Positions 39,566 to 48,717 of a DNA stretch of 64,000 nt are shown piece after piece. Under the pieces are notes generated by a model. It searched no databases and was not told the DNA's origin. It worked only from the letters and a program-made list of their open reading frames with translations. How positions within the stretch are numbered: the stretch's first letter is position 1; each line of letters begins with the position of its first letter. The position numbers were made by a program, and so were the translations under genes. Source of the stretch: Streptomyces sp. NBC_00376 (GTDB lineage Bacteria; Actinomycetota; Actinomycetes; Streptomycetales; Streptomycetaceae); the NCBI RefSeq assembly GCF_036077095.1, contig NZ_CP107960.1, positions 7,068,001 to 7,132,000 of the forward strand. Reading direction: 5' to 3'.

Positions 39566-41791
39566 TCACGAGTCGTTCGGGTTGTTCTCCTGCTGTCCCC
39601 GGAGGCGCTCGGCGAGTTGCGGGGGCATCGCTTCGTGCCGGGCGTACGCCCGGTCGAACCGGCCGGCGCCATGGGAGAGGGAGCGCAGGTCGACCGCGTA
39701 CCTGCCGATCTCCAGCTCGGGCACCTCGGCCCGTACGAGGGTGCGGCCGGCGCCGGACTGCTCGGTTCCGATCACTCTGCCGCGCCGCCCGGACAGATCG
39801 CTCATCACCGGCCCGACATAGTCGTCGGGGACCAGGACCCGGATCTCGGCGACGGGTTCGAGGAGCTGGATGCGGGTGTCCGCGGCGGCCTCGCGCAGGG
39901 CCAGCGCGCCCGCGGTCTGGAACGCCGCGTCGGAGGAGTCCACCGAATGCGACTTGCCGTCCCGCAGCGTGACGCGTACGTCGACGAGCGGATGGCCGGC
40001 CGCGACGCCACGGGCGGCCTGGGCGCGCACGCCCTTCTCGACGGACGGGATGAACTGACGGGGCACCGCTCCGCCGACCACCTTGTCGACGAATTCGATG
40101 CCCGACCCCGCGGGCAGCGGCTCCACGTCGATCTCGCAGATGGCGTACTGGCCGTGGCCGCCGGACTGCTTCACATGCCGGCCGCGCCCGGTCGACGGGG
40201 CGGCGAAGGTCTCGCGGAGCGACACCTTGTGCGGTACGGCGTCGACCTGGACGCCGTAACGGCTGCGCAGCCGGTCCAGCGCCACGTCCTGATGGACCTC
40301 GCCCAGGCACCACAGCACCACCTGGTGGGTGTCCTGGTTCTGTTCCAGGCGCATGGTCGGATCCTCGGCGACCAGCCGGGCGAGCCCCTGGGAGAGTTTG
40401 TCCTCGTCCGCCTTGCTGTGTGCCTCGATGGCGAGCGGAAGCAGCGGGTCCGGCGTGGTCCAGGGCTCCAGCAGCAGCGGCAGCTCCGGGTCGGAGAGGG
40501 TGTCCCCGGTCTCGGCGCCGCCCAGCTTGGCGACACTGACCAGATCCCCCGCGCCGCACGCGGTGACCGGGCGCTGCTGCTTGCCGAACGGGGAGGAGAG
40601 CGCGCCGACGCGGACCTCGGCCTCGTGGAAGGGGCGGGGCTCGTGGCCGGGGTCGGTGAGGCCGTGGCCGAAGACGTGGACGGTCTCGTCGGGGCGCAGG
40701 GTGCCGGAGAACACGCGTACCAGCGAGACCCGGCCGACGTACGGGTCGGAGGCCGTCTTGACGACCTCGGCGACGAGCGGCCCGTCCGGGTCGCAGGTCA
40801 GGTCCGGCCGTGACGCCCCGTGCAGGGGAGTGACGTCGGGGAGGGGGTGCTCCAGCGGGGTCGGGAAACCGCCGGTGATCAGGTCCAGCAGCTCGACGGT
40901 GCCGATGCCCTGGCGGGCACCCGGGGCGGCGGGGGCCGCGGTGAGGACGGGATGGAAGGAGCCCCGGGCCACGGCGCGCTCCAGATCGTCGACGAGTGTC
41001 TTGATGTCGACCTCCGCTCCGTCGAGGTAGCGGTCCATCAGGGTTTCGTCCTCGCTCTCGGCGATGATCCCCTCGACCAGCCGGTTGCGGGCCTCCTGGA
41101 GCGCCGGCCGCTGGCCGTCGGCGGGCGGGTTCTCCCGCCGATCGCCCGAGGAGTAGTCGAAGATCCGCAGGGTGAGGAGGCCGGTGAGCCCGGTGAGCGG
41201 GGCGTGCCCGTCGGCGCCCTCGGCGCCGTGGACGGGCAGATAGAGCGGGAGCACCGCGTCGGGGTCGTCGCCGCCGAATATCTCGCCGCAGATCCGGGTC
41301 ATCTCGTCGAACGAGGTGCGTGCCGTGTCCAGGTGGGTGACGACGATGGCGCGCGGCATGCCGACGGCCGCGCACTCCTCCCAGACGGCCCGGGTGGCGC
41401 CCGCCACCGCGTCGGCCTCCTGGGCGGCGGACACGATGAAAAGGGCCGCGTCCGCCGCCCGCAGACCGGCCCTGAGTTCCCCGACGAAATCGGCGTAGCC
41501 GGGGGTGTCCAGAAGATTGATCCGGTACCCGCCCCAGTCGACGGGGACCACGGAGAGCTGTACGGAGCGCTGCTGGCGGTGTTCGATCTCGTCGTAGTCG
41601 GAGACGGTGGCGCCGTCCTCGACCCGGCCGGCCCGGTTGACCGCGCCCGCGGTCAGCGCGAGGGCCTCGACGAGGGTGGTCTTTCCGGAGCCGCTGTGGC
41701 CGACCAGCACCACATTCCGTACGGATGAGGGCCGGCCGGCCGTCGCTGCCCTGCCGGCGGCCCCGGTGTGTGCGTGTGCCTTGTCGCCCAT
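39566..41791 (-). CDS. EF-G-like translation GTPase (EF-G2/FusA2 type)
   Basis: A 741-residue paralogue of elongation factor G. The P-loop is VGHSGSGKTT (G1) and the G3 motif is DTPGYADF, followed by EF-G domains II-V (GGHGQYAICEIDVEP, VGGAVPRQFIPSVEKGV, EPVAEIRVLVPDDYVG). Two motifs differ from standard EF-G: the G2/switch I segment reads RSVQLS and the G4 motif reads THLD instead of NKxD. The same group in mycobacteria (EF-G2) has altered or no GTPase role in elongation. ATG at 41791 has a good GGGAGG site. It is divergent from the PIM operon. Confidence 0.85.
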   Translation of the reverse strand: MGDKAHAHTGAAGRAATAGRPSSVRNVVLVGHSGSGKTTLVEALALTAGAVNRAGRVEDGATVSDYDEIEHRQQRSVQLSVVPVDWGGYRINLLDTPGYADFVGELRAGLRAADAALFIVSAAQEADAVAGATRAVWEECAAVGMPRAIVVTHLDTARTSFDEMTRICGEIFGGDDPDAVLPLYLPVHGAEGADGHAPLTGLTGLLTLRIFDYSSGDRRENPPADGQRPALQEARNRLVEGIIAESEDETLMDRYLDGAEVDIKTLVDDLERAVARGSFHPVLTAAPAAPGARQGIGTVELLDLITGGFPTPLEHPLPDVTPLHGASRPDLTCDPDGPLVAEVVKTASDPYVGRVSLVRVFSGTLRPDETVHVFGHGLTDPGHEPRPFHEAEVRVGALSSPFGKQQRPVTACGAGDLVSVAKLGGAETGDTLSDPELPLLLEPWTTPDPLLPLAIEAHSKADEDKLSQGLARLVAEDPTMRLEQNQDTHQVVLWCLGEVHQDVALDRLRSRYGVQVDAVPHKVSLRETFAAPSTGRGRHVKQSGGHGQYAICEIDVEPLPAGSGIEFVDKVVGGAVPRQFIPSVEKGVRAQAARGVAAGHPLVDVRVTLRDGKSHSVDSSDAAFQTAGALALREAAADTRIQLLEPVAEIRVLVPDDYVGPVMSDLSGRRGRVIGTEQSGAGRTLVRAEVPELEIGRYAVDLRSLSHGAGRFDRAYARHEAMPPQLAERLRGQQENNPNDS

Positions 41792-42004
41792 GATGCGTGC
41801 CTCCCAGGTAGTGGTGCGAAGCGGAGGGAATACCGACGCGATGTGGGGAGAGGGGAGAGCTGTACGGGCACTGGGGAGCCGCCGCGGCGGCTGCGCGCGA
41901 CGCCCGCGGTAATTCGAGCTTTCCACTCGGGCCGGGCCGCGTCCATACATGGCACTCCGCCGCGCGACGCCGGGTGCCCGGACGGTGGACTCCGGCGGGC
42001 GTGA

Positions 42005-42010
42005 CTACGA
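42005..42010 (+). promoter_or_regulatory. possible -10 box of the PIM operon
   Basis: TACGAT, 54 bases before the ATG at 42065. No matching -35 box at normal spacing. The 273-base intergenic region has no other recognised element. Confidence 0.35.
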
Positions 42011-42064
42011 TGGGCCAGCCGGTGGCCGTAGGGGCCGCTCGGCCCACCGACCCTCGGGAAGGCC

Positions 42065-42739
42065 ATGCTGAACAAGTACGCGCGTGCATTTTTTACGCGT
42101 GTCCTCACACCGTTCGCCGCACTGCTGCTCCGTCTAGGCGTGAGCCCTGACGCGGTCACTCTGATCGGTACGGCCGGGGTGATGGCAGGTGCGCTGGTCT
42201 TCTTCCCGATGGGGGAGTTCTTCTGGGGCACGATCGTCATCACGATCTTCGTCTTCTCCGACCTCGTCGACGGCAACATGGCCCGGCAGGCCGGTATCTC
42301 CAGCCGCTGGGGCGCGTTCCTGGACTCGACCCTGGACCGGGTCGCCGACGGGGCGATCTTCGGCGGATTCGCGCTCTGGTACGCGGGCAACGGCGACGAC
42401 AACGTGCTCTGCGCGGTCGCGATCTTCTGTCTGGCCAGCGGCCAGGTGGTCTCGTACACGAAGGCGCGCGGCGAGTCGATCGGACTGCCGGTGGCGGTCA
42501 ACGGTCTCGTGGAGCGCGCCGAGCGGCTGGTGATCTCGCTGGTCGCGGCCGGGCTCGCGGGCCTGCACAAGTTCGGCGTCCCCGGGATCGAGGTCCTGTT
42601 GCCGATCGCGCTGTGGATCGTTGCCGTGGGCAGCCTGGTGACGCTGGTGCAGCGGGTCGTGACCGTGCGCCGTGAGTCCGCCGAGGCCGATGCGGCCGAG
42701 GCCGCCGCCGCGGGGCCGGGGAGCGGGACCGACCGGTGA
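42065..42739 (+). CDS. pgsA: phosphatidylinositol-phosphate synthase (CDP-alcohol phosphatidyltransferase)
   Basis: A 224-residue membrane enzyme that joins CDP-diacylglycerol and inositol-1-phosphate to make phosphatidylinositol phosphate, the first step of PIM synthesis. The family motif DGNMARQAG...GAFLDSTLDRVAD (D-x2-DG-x2-AR-x8-G-x3-D-x3-D) is complete, and five or six helices follow. GGGAAGG precedes the ATG. The stop overlaps the next gene by four bases. The identity as a PI-phosphate synthase rather than a PG-phosphate synthase rests on the neighbours. Confidence 0.9.
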   Translation: MLNKYARAFFTRVLTPFAALLLRLGVSPDAVTLIGTAGVMAGALVFFPMGEFFWGTIVITIFVFSDLVDGNMARQAGISSRWGAFLDSTLDRVADGAIFGGFALWYAGNGDDNVLCAVAIFCLASGQVVSYTKARGESIGLPVAVNGLVERAERLVISLVAAGLAGLHKFGVPGIEVLLPIALWIVAVGSLVTLVQRVVTVRRESAEADAAEAAAAGPGSGTDR

Positions 42740-43671
42740 GCGACGACCGGGCACAGTCGCGTGAGGGTCTGCGGGACCGGCTGACCGACGGGCTGTACGG
42801 GCTCGGCTGGAGCGCCGTCAAGAAGCTCCCCGAGCCGGTCGCCCGGACGCTCTTCCGCACCATCGCCGACCAGGTATGGAAGCGGCGCGGCAAGAGCGTG
42901 CTGCGGCTGGAGTCGAATCTGGCACGGGTCGTGCCCGGGGCGTCGCCGGCCCGGCTGGCCGAGCTCTCCAAGGCCGGGATGCGCTCGTACATGCGCTACT
43001 GGATGGAGTCGTTCCGGCTGCCCACCTGGAGCCCGGCGCGGATCAAGGCGTCGATAGACGTGAGAGACGCGCACCGGCTGACCGACGGCCTCGGCGCCGG
43101 CCGAGGCGTCATCCTCGCCCTGCCGCACCTGGGGAACTGGGACCTGGCGGGAGCCTGGGTCACCACCGATCTCAAGGTGCCCTTCACCACGGTCGCCGAG
43201 CGACTCAAGCCCGAGACCCTGTACGACCGGTTCGTGGCCTACCGCGAGGGGCTCGGCATGGAGGTCCTGCCACACAGCGGCGGGGAGGCCTTCGGCACCC
43301 TGGCGAGGCGGCTGCGCGCGGGCGGGCTGGTCTGCCTGGTCGCCGACCGCGATCTGTCCGCCTCCGGCGTCGAGGTGACGTTCTTCGGCGACACCGCGCG
43401 GATGCCCGCCGGGCCCGCACTGCTGGCCCAGCAGACCGGGGCGCTGCTGCTGCCGGTGACGCTGAGCTACGACGACACGCCCGTGATGAAGGCGCGGATC
43501 CATCCGCCGGTCGAGCTGCCCGAGTCAGGCGACCGCACGGAGAAGACGTCCTCGATGACACAGGCGCTGGCCGATGCCTTCGCCGTCGGAATCGCCGATC
43601 ATCCGGAGGACTGGCACATGCTGCAACGGCTCTGGCTCGCCGATCTGGAGCCCCGGGAGGACCGGACGTGA
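42736..43671 (+). CDS. phosphatidylinositol mannoside acyltransferase
   Basis: A 311-residue lysophospholipid-acyltransferase-like protein (HtrB/PatA type) that acylates the mannose of PIM at the membrane face. The active-site motif is LALPHLGNWDLAG (HxxxxD type, His about 117) and DRDLSASGVEVTFFG is also conserved. GTG at 42736 overlaps the upstream stop (GTGA), and the stop overlaps the mannosyltransferase start in the same way, so the three PIM proteins are made together. Confidence 0.9.
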   Translation: MSDDRAQSREGLRDRLTDGLYGLGWSAVKKLPEPVARTLFRTIADQVWKRRGKSVLRLESNLARVVPGASPARLAELSKAGMRSYMRYWMESFRLPTWSPARIKASIDVRDAHRLTDGLGAGRGVILALPHLGNWDLAGAWVTTDLKVPFTTVAERLKPETLYDRFVAYREGLGMEVLPHSGGEAFGTLARRLRAGGLVCLVADRDLSASGVEVTFFGDTARMPAGPALLAQQTGALLLPVTLSYDDTPVMKARIHPPVELPESGDRTEKTSSMTQALADAFAVGIADHPEDWHMLQRLWLADLEPREDRT

Positions 43672-44828
43672 AGATCGGCATCGTCTGCCCGTACTCCTGG
43701 GACGTACCGGGCGGTGTGCAGTTCCACATCCGTGACCTGGCCGAGCACCTGATCCGGCTGGGCCACCAGGTGTCCGTGCTGGCGCCCGCCGACGACGAGA
43801 CGCCGCTGCCGCCTTACGTGGTGTCGGCGGGCCGGGCCGTGCCCGTCCCGTACAACGGCTCCGTCGCCCGGCTGAACTTCGGCTTCCTCTCGGCCGCCCG
43901 GGTGCGCCGCTGGCTGCACGACGGCACCTTCGACGTGATCCACATCCACGAGCCGACCTCGCCGTCACTGGGGCTGCTCGCCTGCTGGGCCGCGCAGGGG
44001 CCGATCGTCGCCACGTTCCACACGTCCAACCCGCGCTCCCGGGCCATGATCGCGGCGTACCCGATCCTCCAGCCGGCACTGGAGAAGATCAGCGCGCGCA
44101 TCGCGGTGAGCGAGTACGCGCGCCGCACCCTGGTCGAGCACCTGGGCGGCGACGCGGTCGTCATCCCGAACGGGGTCGATGTCGGCTTCTTCGCCGCAGC
44201 CGAGCCCAAGGCCGAGTGGCAGGGCGGGACGATCGGCTTCATCGGGCGCATCGACGAGCCCCGCAAGGGCCTGCCGGTCCTGATGCGGGCACTGCCCGCG
44301 ATCCTCGACGCCCGCCCGGACACCCGGCTGCTGGTGGCCGGCCGGGGCGACGAGGAGGAGGCCGTCGCCTCGCTGCCCGAGGCGATGCGCGAGCGGGTCG
44401 AATTCCTCGGCATGGTGAGCGACGAGGACAAGGCGCGGCTGCTGCGCAGCGTCGATGTGTACGTGGCGCCCAACACCGGGGGCGAGAGCTTCGGGATCAT
44501 CCTGGTCGAGGCCATGTCGGCCGGTGCGCCGGTCCTCGCCAGCGACCTGGACGCGTTCGCGCAGGTGCTGGACCTGGGCGCGGCGGGCGAACTCTTCGCC
44601 AACGAGGACGCGGACGCGCTGGCCGCGGCGGCGATCCGGCTGCTCGGGGACCCGGAGCGGCGTGCGGAGCTGCGCGAGCGGGGCACCGCGCATGTGCGCC
44701 GGTTCGACTGGTCGACGGTCGGGGCGGACATCCTCGCGGTGTACGAGACGGTGACGGACGGCGCGGCCTCGGTGGCGGCCGACGAACGCACGGGGCTGCG
44801 CGCACGGCTCGGTCTGGCGCGGGAGTGA
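43668..44828 (+). CDS. pimA: phosphatidylinositol alpha-mannosyltransferase PimA
   Basis: A 386-residue GT-B glycosyltransferase (GT4 family) that adds the first mannose from GDP-mannose to phosphatidylinositol. The N-terminal domain starts KIGIVCPYSWDVPGGVQFHI and the sugar-nucleotide domain holds GFIGRIDEPRKGLPVL and NTGGESFGIILVEAMSAG, with the Glu of ESFGIILVE in place. GTG at 43668 overlaps the acyltransferase stop. It is the last gene of the operon; the strong cruciform follows. Confidence 0.93.
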   Translation: MKIGIVCPYSWDVPGGVQFHIRDLAEHLIRLGHQVSVLAPADDETPLPPYVVSAGRAVPVPYNGSVARLNFGFLSAARVRRWLHDGTFDVIHIHEPTSPSLGLLACWAAQGPIVATFHTSNPRSRAMIAAYPILQPALEKISARIAVSEYARRTLVEHLGGDAVVIPNGVDVGFFAAAEPKAEWQGGTIGFIGRIDEPRKGLPVLMRALPAILDARPDTRLLVAGRGDEEEAVASLPEAMRERVEFLGMVSDEDKARLLRSVDVYVAPNTGGESFGIILVEAMSAGAPVLASDLDAFAQVLDLGAAGELFANEDADALAAAAIRLLGDPERRAELRERGTAHVRRFDWSTVGADILAVYETVTDGAASVAADERTGLRARLGLARE

Positions 44829-44833
44829 GGGCC

Positions 44834-44910
44834 GCCCGGGCCGTGTCCGTAAAGTCCCGCCCGGCTCGCCCTCCGGGCGTATGACGGGACTTTACGGACA
44901 CGACCCGGGC
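44834..44910. repeat. 77-base cruciform-forming inverted repeat
   Basis: An 18-bp perfect inverted repeat (44842-44859 with 44885-44902) is extended outward across one mismatch by 7 more pairs (44834-44840 with 44904-44910), and the middle carries a further 6-bp stem (GCCCGG/CCGGGC). The outer arms contain CCCGGG, itself a palindrome, so the flanks can also be read as a 7-base direct repeat. It lies six bases after pimA and may serve as a terminator, but its size and symmetry also fit a small mobile repeat. Confidence 0.75.
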
Positions 44911-44956
44911 GCCGGGGGTCCGGGGCCGGGCGGCCACGCCGTCCGCGCCCCACCGG

Positions 44957-44962
44957 TAGCCT
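44957..44962 (+). promoter_or_regulatory. -10 box of the LemA-like gene
   Basis: TAGCCT, eight bases before the GTG at 44971, with no ribosome site, so probably leaderless. Confidence 0.45.
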
Positions 44963-44970
44963 TGCCGCCC

Positions 44971-45516
44971 GTGATCGAAACCCTCATCTGGATCGCCGTC
45001 GCGATCGTCGCGATCGGTATGTACCTCAGCTGGACCGCCGGACGGCTGGACCGGCTGCACACCCGCATCGACGCCGCACGGGCCGCCCTCGACGCCCAAC
45101 TCCTGCGCCGTGCGTCGGTCACCCAGGAACTGGCCACCTCCGGTGTCCTCGATCCGGCCGCCTCCATCGTCCTGTACGAGGCGGCGCACGCCGCCCGCCA
45201 GGCGGAGGAGGAGCACCGAGAGGTCGCGGAGAGCGAACTGAGCGCCGCGCTGCGGGCGGTCTTCGGCGAGACGGCGCAGGTGGAGGCCGTGAAGGAGATC
45301 CCCGGCGGTGAGGAGGCGGCGCTCGAACTCGCCGCCGCCGTGCGCCGGGTCCCGATGGCCCGGCGGTTCCACAACGACGCGGTGCGCGCGGCGCGCGCGC
45401 TGCGCCGGCACCGCAAGGTGCGGTGGTTCCGGCTGGCCGGACACGCCCCCTTCCCGCTGGCCTTCGAGATGGACGACGAACCCCCGGTGGCCCTGGCGGA
45501 CCGCCCCGTCAGCTGA
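44971..45516 (+). CDS. LemA-like membrane-anchored helical protein
   Basis: A 181-residue protein with one N-terminal membrane helix (LIWIAVAIVAIGMYL) and a long alpha-helical soluble part. The later segment ARRFHNDAVRAARALRR resembles the conserved RYNDAVRDYN motif of LemA proteins, and GHAPFPLAFEMDD takes the place of the usual end. LemA proteins have no settled function. The GTG at 44971 follows a -10 box with leaderless spacing. Confidence 0.65.
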   Translation: MIETLIWIAVAIVAIGMYLSWTAGRLDRLHTRIDAARAALDAQLLRRASVTQELATSGVLDPAASIVLYEAAHAARQAEEEHREVAESELSAALRAVFGETAQVEAVKEIPGGEEAALELAAAVRRVPMARRFHNDAVRAARALRRHRKVRWFRLAGHAPFPLAFEMDDEPPVALADRPVS

Positions 45517-45685
45517 CCGGACCGCCGCATTCGCGCGTGACGGGGGCCACATGTCATCCCGTACGCGTTCAAAACGATCCACCGGCCTGCCATTGGCCCT
45601 TGCAGTGGACTGTTCCCGGAGAGTTTGCTCAGCACAGCGCCAAGCAACGCTTTTCAGCAACTTTTTCTCCGAGTGAGGTCGACCC
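45517..45685. promoter_or_regulatory. intergenic region with the pdxST promoter
   Basis: 169 bases. TTGGCC and TTGCAG hexamers near 45592-45612 are possible -35 boxes, but no matching -10 stands out. A T-rich stretch (AACTTTTTCTCC) precedes the ribosome site GTGAGG. Confidence 0.3.
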
Positions 45686-46606
45686 ATGTCCACGCTTCCC
45701 ACCACCCCGCAGTCCGCAGACTCCCCGGCCACCGGCACCGCGCGCGTCAAGCGCGGCATGGCCGAGCAGCTCAAGGGCGGCGTGATCATGGACGTCGTCA
45801 ACGCCGAGCAGGCGAAGATCGCCGAGGACGCGGGCGCCGTGGCCGTCATGGCCCTGGAGCGGGTTCCGGCCGACATCCGCAAGGACGGCGGCGTGGCCCG
45901 GATGTCGGACCCGAACATGATCGAGGAGATCATCGAGGCCGTCTCCATCCCGGTGATGGCGAAGTCGCGCATCGGCCACTTCGTCGAGGCCCAGGTCCTT
46001 CAGTCCCTCGGCGTCGACTACATCGACGAGTCCGAGGTCCTGACCCCGGCCGACGAGGTCAACCACAGCGACAAGTTCGCCTTCACCACCCCGTTCGTCT
46101 GCGGCGCCACCAACCTGGGCGAGGCCCTGCGCCGGATCGCCGAGGGCGCGGCCATGATCCGCTCGAAGGGCGAGGCCGGCACCGGCAACGTCGTCGAGGC
46201 CGTCCGCCACCTGCGCCAGATCAAGAACGAGATCGCCCGCCTGCGCGGCTACGACAACAACGAGCTGTACGCCGCCGCCAAGGAGCTCCGCGCCCCGTAC
46301 GAGCTGGTCAAGGAGGTCTCGGAGCTCGGCAAGCTGCCCGTGGTGCTGTTCTCCGCGGGCGGTGTCGCCACCCCCGCCGACGCCGCGCTGATGCGCCAGC
46401 TCGGCGCCGAGGGCGTCTTCGTCGGCTCCGGCATCTTCAAGTCCGGCGACCCGGCCAAGCGCGCCGCCGCGATCGTGAAGGCCACCACCTTCTACGACGA
46501 CCCGAAGATCATCGCGGACGCCTCCCGGAACCTGGGCGAGGCCATGGTCGGCATCAACTGCGACACCCTGCCCGAGGCCGAGCGCTACGCCAACCGTGGC
46601 TGGTAG
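45686..46606 (+). CDS. pdxS: pyridoxal 5'-phosphate synthase subunit PdxS
   Basis: A 306-residue TIM-barrel enzyme that builds PLP from ribose-5-phosphate, glyceraldehyde-3-phosphate and ammonia. It has the [16 protein letters not shown] start, the catalytic lysine in VMAKSRIGH, and the [13 protein letters not shown] and [10 protein letters not shown] phosphate sites. It works as a dodecamer with PdxT, which is seven bases downstream. Confidence 0.97.
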   Translation: MSTLPTTPQSADSPATGTARVKRGMAEQLKGGVIMDVVNAEQAKIAEDAGAVAVMALERVPADIRKDGGVARMSDPNMIEEIIEAVSIPVMAKSRIGHFVEAQVLQSLGVDYIDESEVLTPADEVNHSDKFAFTTPFVCGATNLGEALRRIAEGAAMIRSKGEAGTGNVVEAVRHLRQIKNEIARLRGYDNNELYAAAKELRAPYELVKEVSELGKLPVVLFSAGGVATPADAALMRQLGAEGVFVGSGIFKSGDPAKRAAAIVKATTFYDDPKIIADASRNLGEAMVGINCDTLPEAERYANRGW

Positions 46607-46612
46607 TCACTG

Positions 46613-47206
46613 ATGAGCGACACCCCTGTGATCGGAGTCCTGGCTCTCCAGGGCGACGTACGGGAACACCTGATCGCCCTGGCCTCGGCTGACGCCCTGG
46701 CCAGGCCGGTCCGGCGTCCCGAGGAACTCGCCGAGGTCGACGGCCTGGTCATCCCCGGTGGCGAGTCCACCACGATGTCCAAGCTGGCGTCCCTGTTCGG
46801 CATGCTGGAACCGCTGCGCGAGCGGGTACGGGCCGGAATGCCGGTCTACGGCACCTGCGCCGGAATGATTCTGCTCGCCGACAAGATCCTCGACCCGCGT
46901 TCGGGCCAGGAGACGGTCGGCGGGATCGACATGATCGTGCGCCGCAACGCCTTCGGACGGCAGAACGAGTCCTTCGAGGCGGCCGTCGAGGTCGTCGGCA
47001 TCGAGGGCGGACCCGTGGAGGGCGTGTTCATCCGCGCCCCCTGGGTGGAGTCGGTCGGCGCTCAGGCCAAGGTGGTGGCGGAGCACGGTGGCCACATCGT
47101 CGCCGTACGTCAGGGAAACGCCCTGGCCACGTCGTTCCACCCGGAATTGACCGGAGACCATCGCGTTCACGCGCTGTTCGTGGACATGGTGCGCGCAGTC
47201 GGCTGA
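46613..47206 (+). CDS. pdxT: PLP synthase glutaminase subunit PdxT
   Basis: A 197-residue class I glutamine amidotransferase that feeds ammonia to PdxS. The nucleophile is in [10 protein letters not shown], the oxyanion loop is PGGESTT, and the His-x-Glu pair is in [13 protein letters not shown] at 46613 is seven bases after the pdxS stop. Confidence 0.96.
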   Translation: MSDTPVIGVLALQGDVREHLIALASADALARPVRRPEELAEVDGLVIPGGESTTMSKLASLFGMLEPLRERVRAGMPVYGTCAGMILLADKILDPRSGQETVGGIDMIVRRNAFGRQNESFEAAVEVVGIEGGPVEGVFIRAPWVESVGAQAKVVAEHGGHIVAVRQGNALATSFHPELTGDHRVHALFVDMVRAVG

Positions 47207-47215
47207 CTCGATCCC

Positions 47216-47221
47216 GGTAGG
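47216..47221 (+). promoter_or_regulatory. possible -10 box of yebC
   Basis: TAGGAT, 46 bases before the yebC ATG. No clear -35 box is seen. Confidence 0.35.
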
Positions 47222-47267
47222 ATCTCTCGGGTTCGAATCGTTTTTGGTGACGCGAAGGAGAAGGCAG

Positions 47268-48020
47268 ATGTCCGGCCACTCTAAATGGGCTACGACGAAG
47301 CACAAGAAGGCCGTGATTGACGCCAAGCGCGGCAAGCTCTTCGCGAAGCTGATCAAGAACATCGAGGTCGCGGCCCGCACCGGCGGTGTGGACCCCGAGG
47401 GAAACCCCACCCTCGTGGACGCGATCCAGAAGGCGAAGAAGAGTTCCGTACCGAACAAGAACATCGACTCCGCGGTCAAGCGCGGTGGCGGTCTCGAAGC
47501 GGGCGGCGTCGATTACCAGACGATCATGTACGAGGGTTACGGCCCGAACGGTGTCGCGGTGCTCATCGAGTGCCTCACCGACAATCGCAACCGTGCCGCC
47601 TCCGACGTGCGTGTGGCGATGACCCGCAACGGCGGCTCGATGGCCGACCCGGGTTCGGTCTCGTACCTCTTCAACCGCAAGGGCGTCGTCATCGTCCCCA
47701 AGGGCGAGCTGACCGAGGACGACGTCCTGGGTGCCGTGCTCGACGCGGGCGCCGAGGAGGTCAACGACCTCGGTGACACGTACGAGGTCGTCAGCGAGGC
47801 CACCGACATGGTCGCGGTCCGTACCGCGCTCCAGGAGGCCGGCATCGACTACGACTCCGCCGAGGCCAACTTCCTGCCCACCATGCAGGTCGAGCTGGAC
47901 GAGGAGGGCGCGCGCAAGATCTTCAAGCTGATCGACGCGCTGGAGGACAGCGACGACGTGCAGAACGTTTTCGCCAACTTCGACGTCTCGGACGAGGTCA
48001 TGGAGAAGGTCGACGCCTGA
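47268..48020 (+). CDS. yebC: YebC/PmpR-family protein
   Basis: A 250-residue protein of the YebC family, which begins [21 protein letters not shown] and has the conserved central [13 protein letters not shown] and [10 protein letters not shown]. Members act as transcription regulators or help ribosomes through proline stalls; neither role can be shown here. AAGGAG precedes the ATG. It sits before ruvCAB as in many actinobacteria, but a terminator separates it from ruvC. Confidence 0.93.
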   Translation: MSGHSKWATTKHKKAVIDAKRGKLFAKLIKNIEVAARTGGVDPEGNPTLVDAIQKAKKSSVPNKNIDSAVKRGGGLEAGGVDYQTIMYEGYGPNGVAVLIECLTDNRNRAASDVRVAMTRNGGSMADPGSVSYLFNRKGVVIVPKGELTEDDVLGAVLDAGAEEVNDLGDTYEVVSEATDMVAVRTALQEAGIDYDSAEANFLPTMQVELDEEGARKIFKLIDALEDSDDVQNVFANFDVSDEVMEKVDA

Positions 48021-48042
48021 GCCGCGCTCTGCGCAGCCTTCA

Positions 48043-48081
48043 GCGACGGGCCGACGGGGACACACCCCGTCGGCCCGTCGC
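48043..48081 (+). terminator. terminator between yebC and ruvC
   Basis: Perfect 17-bp inverted repeat, 48043-48059 with 48065-48081, loop ACACA, 22 bases after the yebC stop. Confidence 0.85.
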
Positions 48082-48099
48082 ATTGTCAGTGCGAGCCGA

Positions 48100-48105
48100 T
48101 AGCCT
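48100..48105 (+). promoter_or_regulatory. possible -10 box of ruvCAB
   Basis: TAGCCT, 40 bases before the ruvC ATG and after the terminator, with a strong GGAGG site following. No convincing -35 and no LexA-type palindrome is seen near it. Confidence 0.4.
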
Positions 48106-48144
48106 GCGGGAACAGTTGACCGATAGGTACGGAGGGGGCGTCCC

Positions 48145-48717
48145 ATGCGGGTACTGGGTGTGGACCCGGGGCTGACCCGGTGCGGTGTCGGCGTCGTCGA
48201 AGGCGTCGCCGGCCGCCCCCTGACGATGCTCGGCGTCGGCGTCGTGCGCACCCCGGCCGACGCGGAGCTCGGCCACCGGCTGGTCGTCATCGAGCGCGGC
48301 ATCGAGGAATGGCTCGACGAGCACCGGCCCGAATTCGTCGCCGTGGAGCGGGTGTTCAGCCAGCACAACGTCCGTACGGTCATGGGCACCGCCCAGGCCA
48401 GCGCCGTCGCCATGCTCTGCGCGTCGCGCCGCGGCATACCCGTAGCCCTGCACACCCCCAGCGAGGTCAAGGCCGCCGTCACGGGCAGCGGCCGCGCCGA
48501 CAAGGCACAGGTCGGCGCGATGGTCACCCGGCTGCTGCGGCTCGACGCCCCGCCGAAACCGGCCGACGCGGCCGACGCCCTCGCCCTCGCCATCTGCCAC
48601 ATCTGGCGTGCCCCCGCCGTCAACCGCCTTCAGCAGGCCCACGCGGCAGCCGCCGCGGCCGGCACCCGGCGCGTCCCCCGTACCCCCGCAGTTCCCGTCC
48701 GGAAGGTCCCCCGATGA
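48145..48717 (+). CDS. ruvC: Holliday-junction resolvase RuvC
   Basis: A 190-residue endonuclease that cuts Holliday junctions. The acidic residues are in [12 protein letters not shown] (Asp7), [11 protein letters not shown] (Glu), and DKAQVGAMV / [12 protein letters not shown] (two Asp). It is longer than the E. coli protein at the C-terminus (basic, Ala/Arg/Pro-rich). ruvA overlaps its stop. Confidence 0.95.
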   Translation: MRVLGVDPGLTRCGVGVVEGVAGRPLTMLGVGVVRTPADAELGHRLVVIERGIEEWLDEHRPEFVAVERVFSQHNVRTVMGTAQASAVAMLCASRRGIPVALHTPSEVKAAVTGSGRADKAQVGAMVTRLLRLDAPPKPADAADALALAICHIWRAPAVNRLQQAHAAAAAAGTRRVPRTPAVPVRKVPR

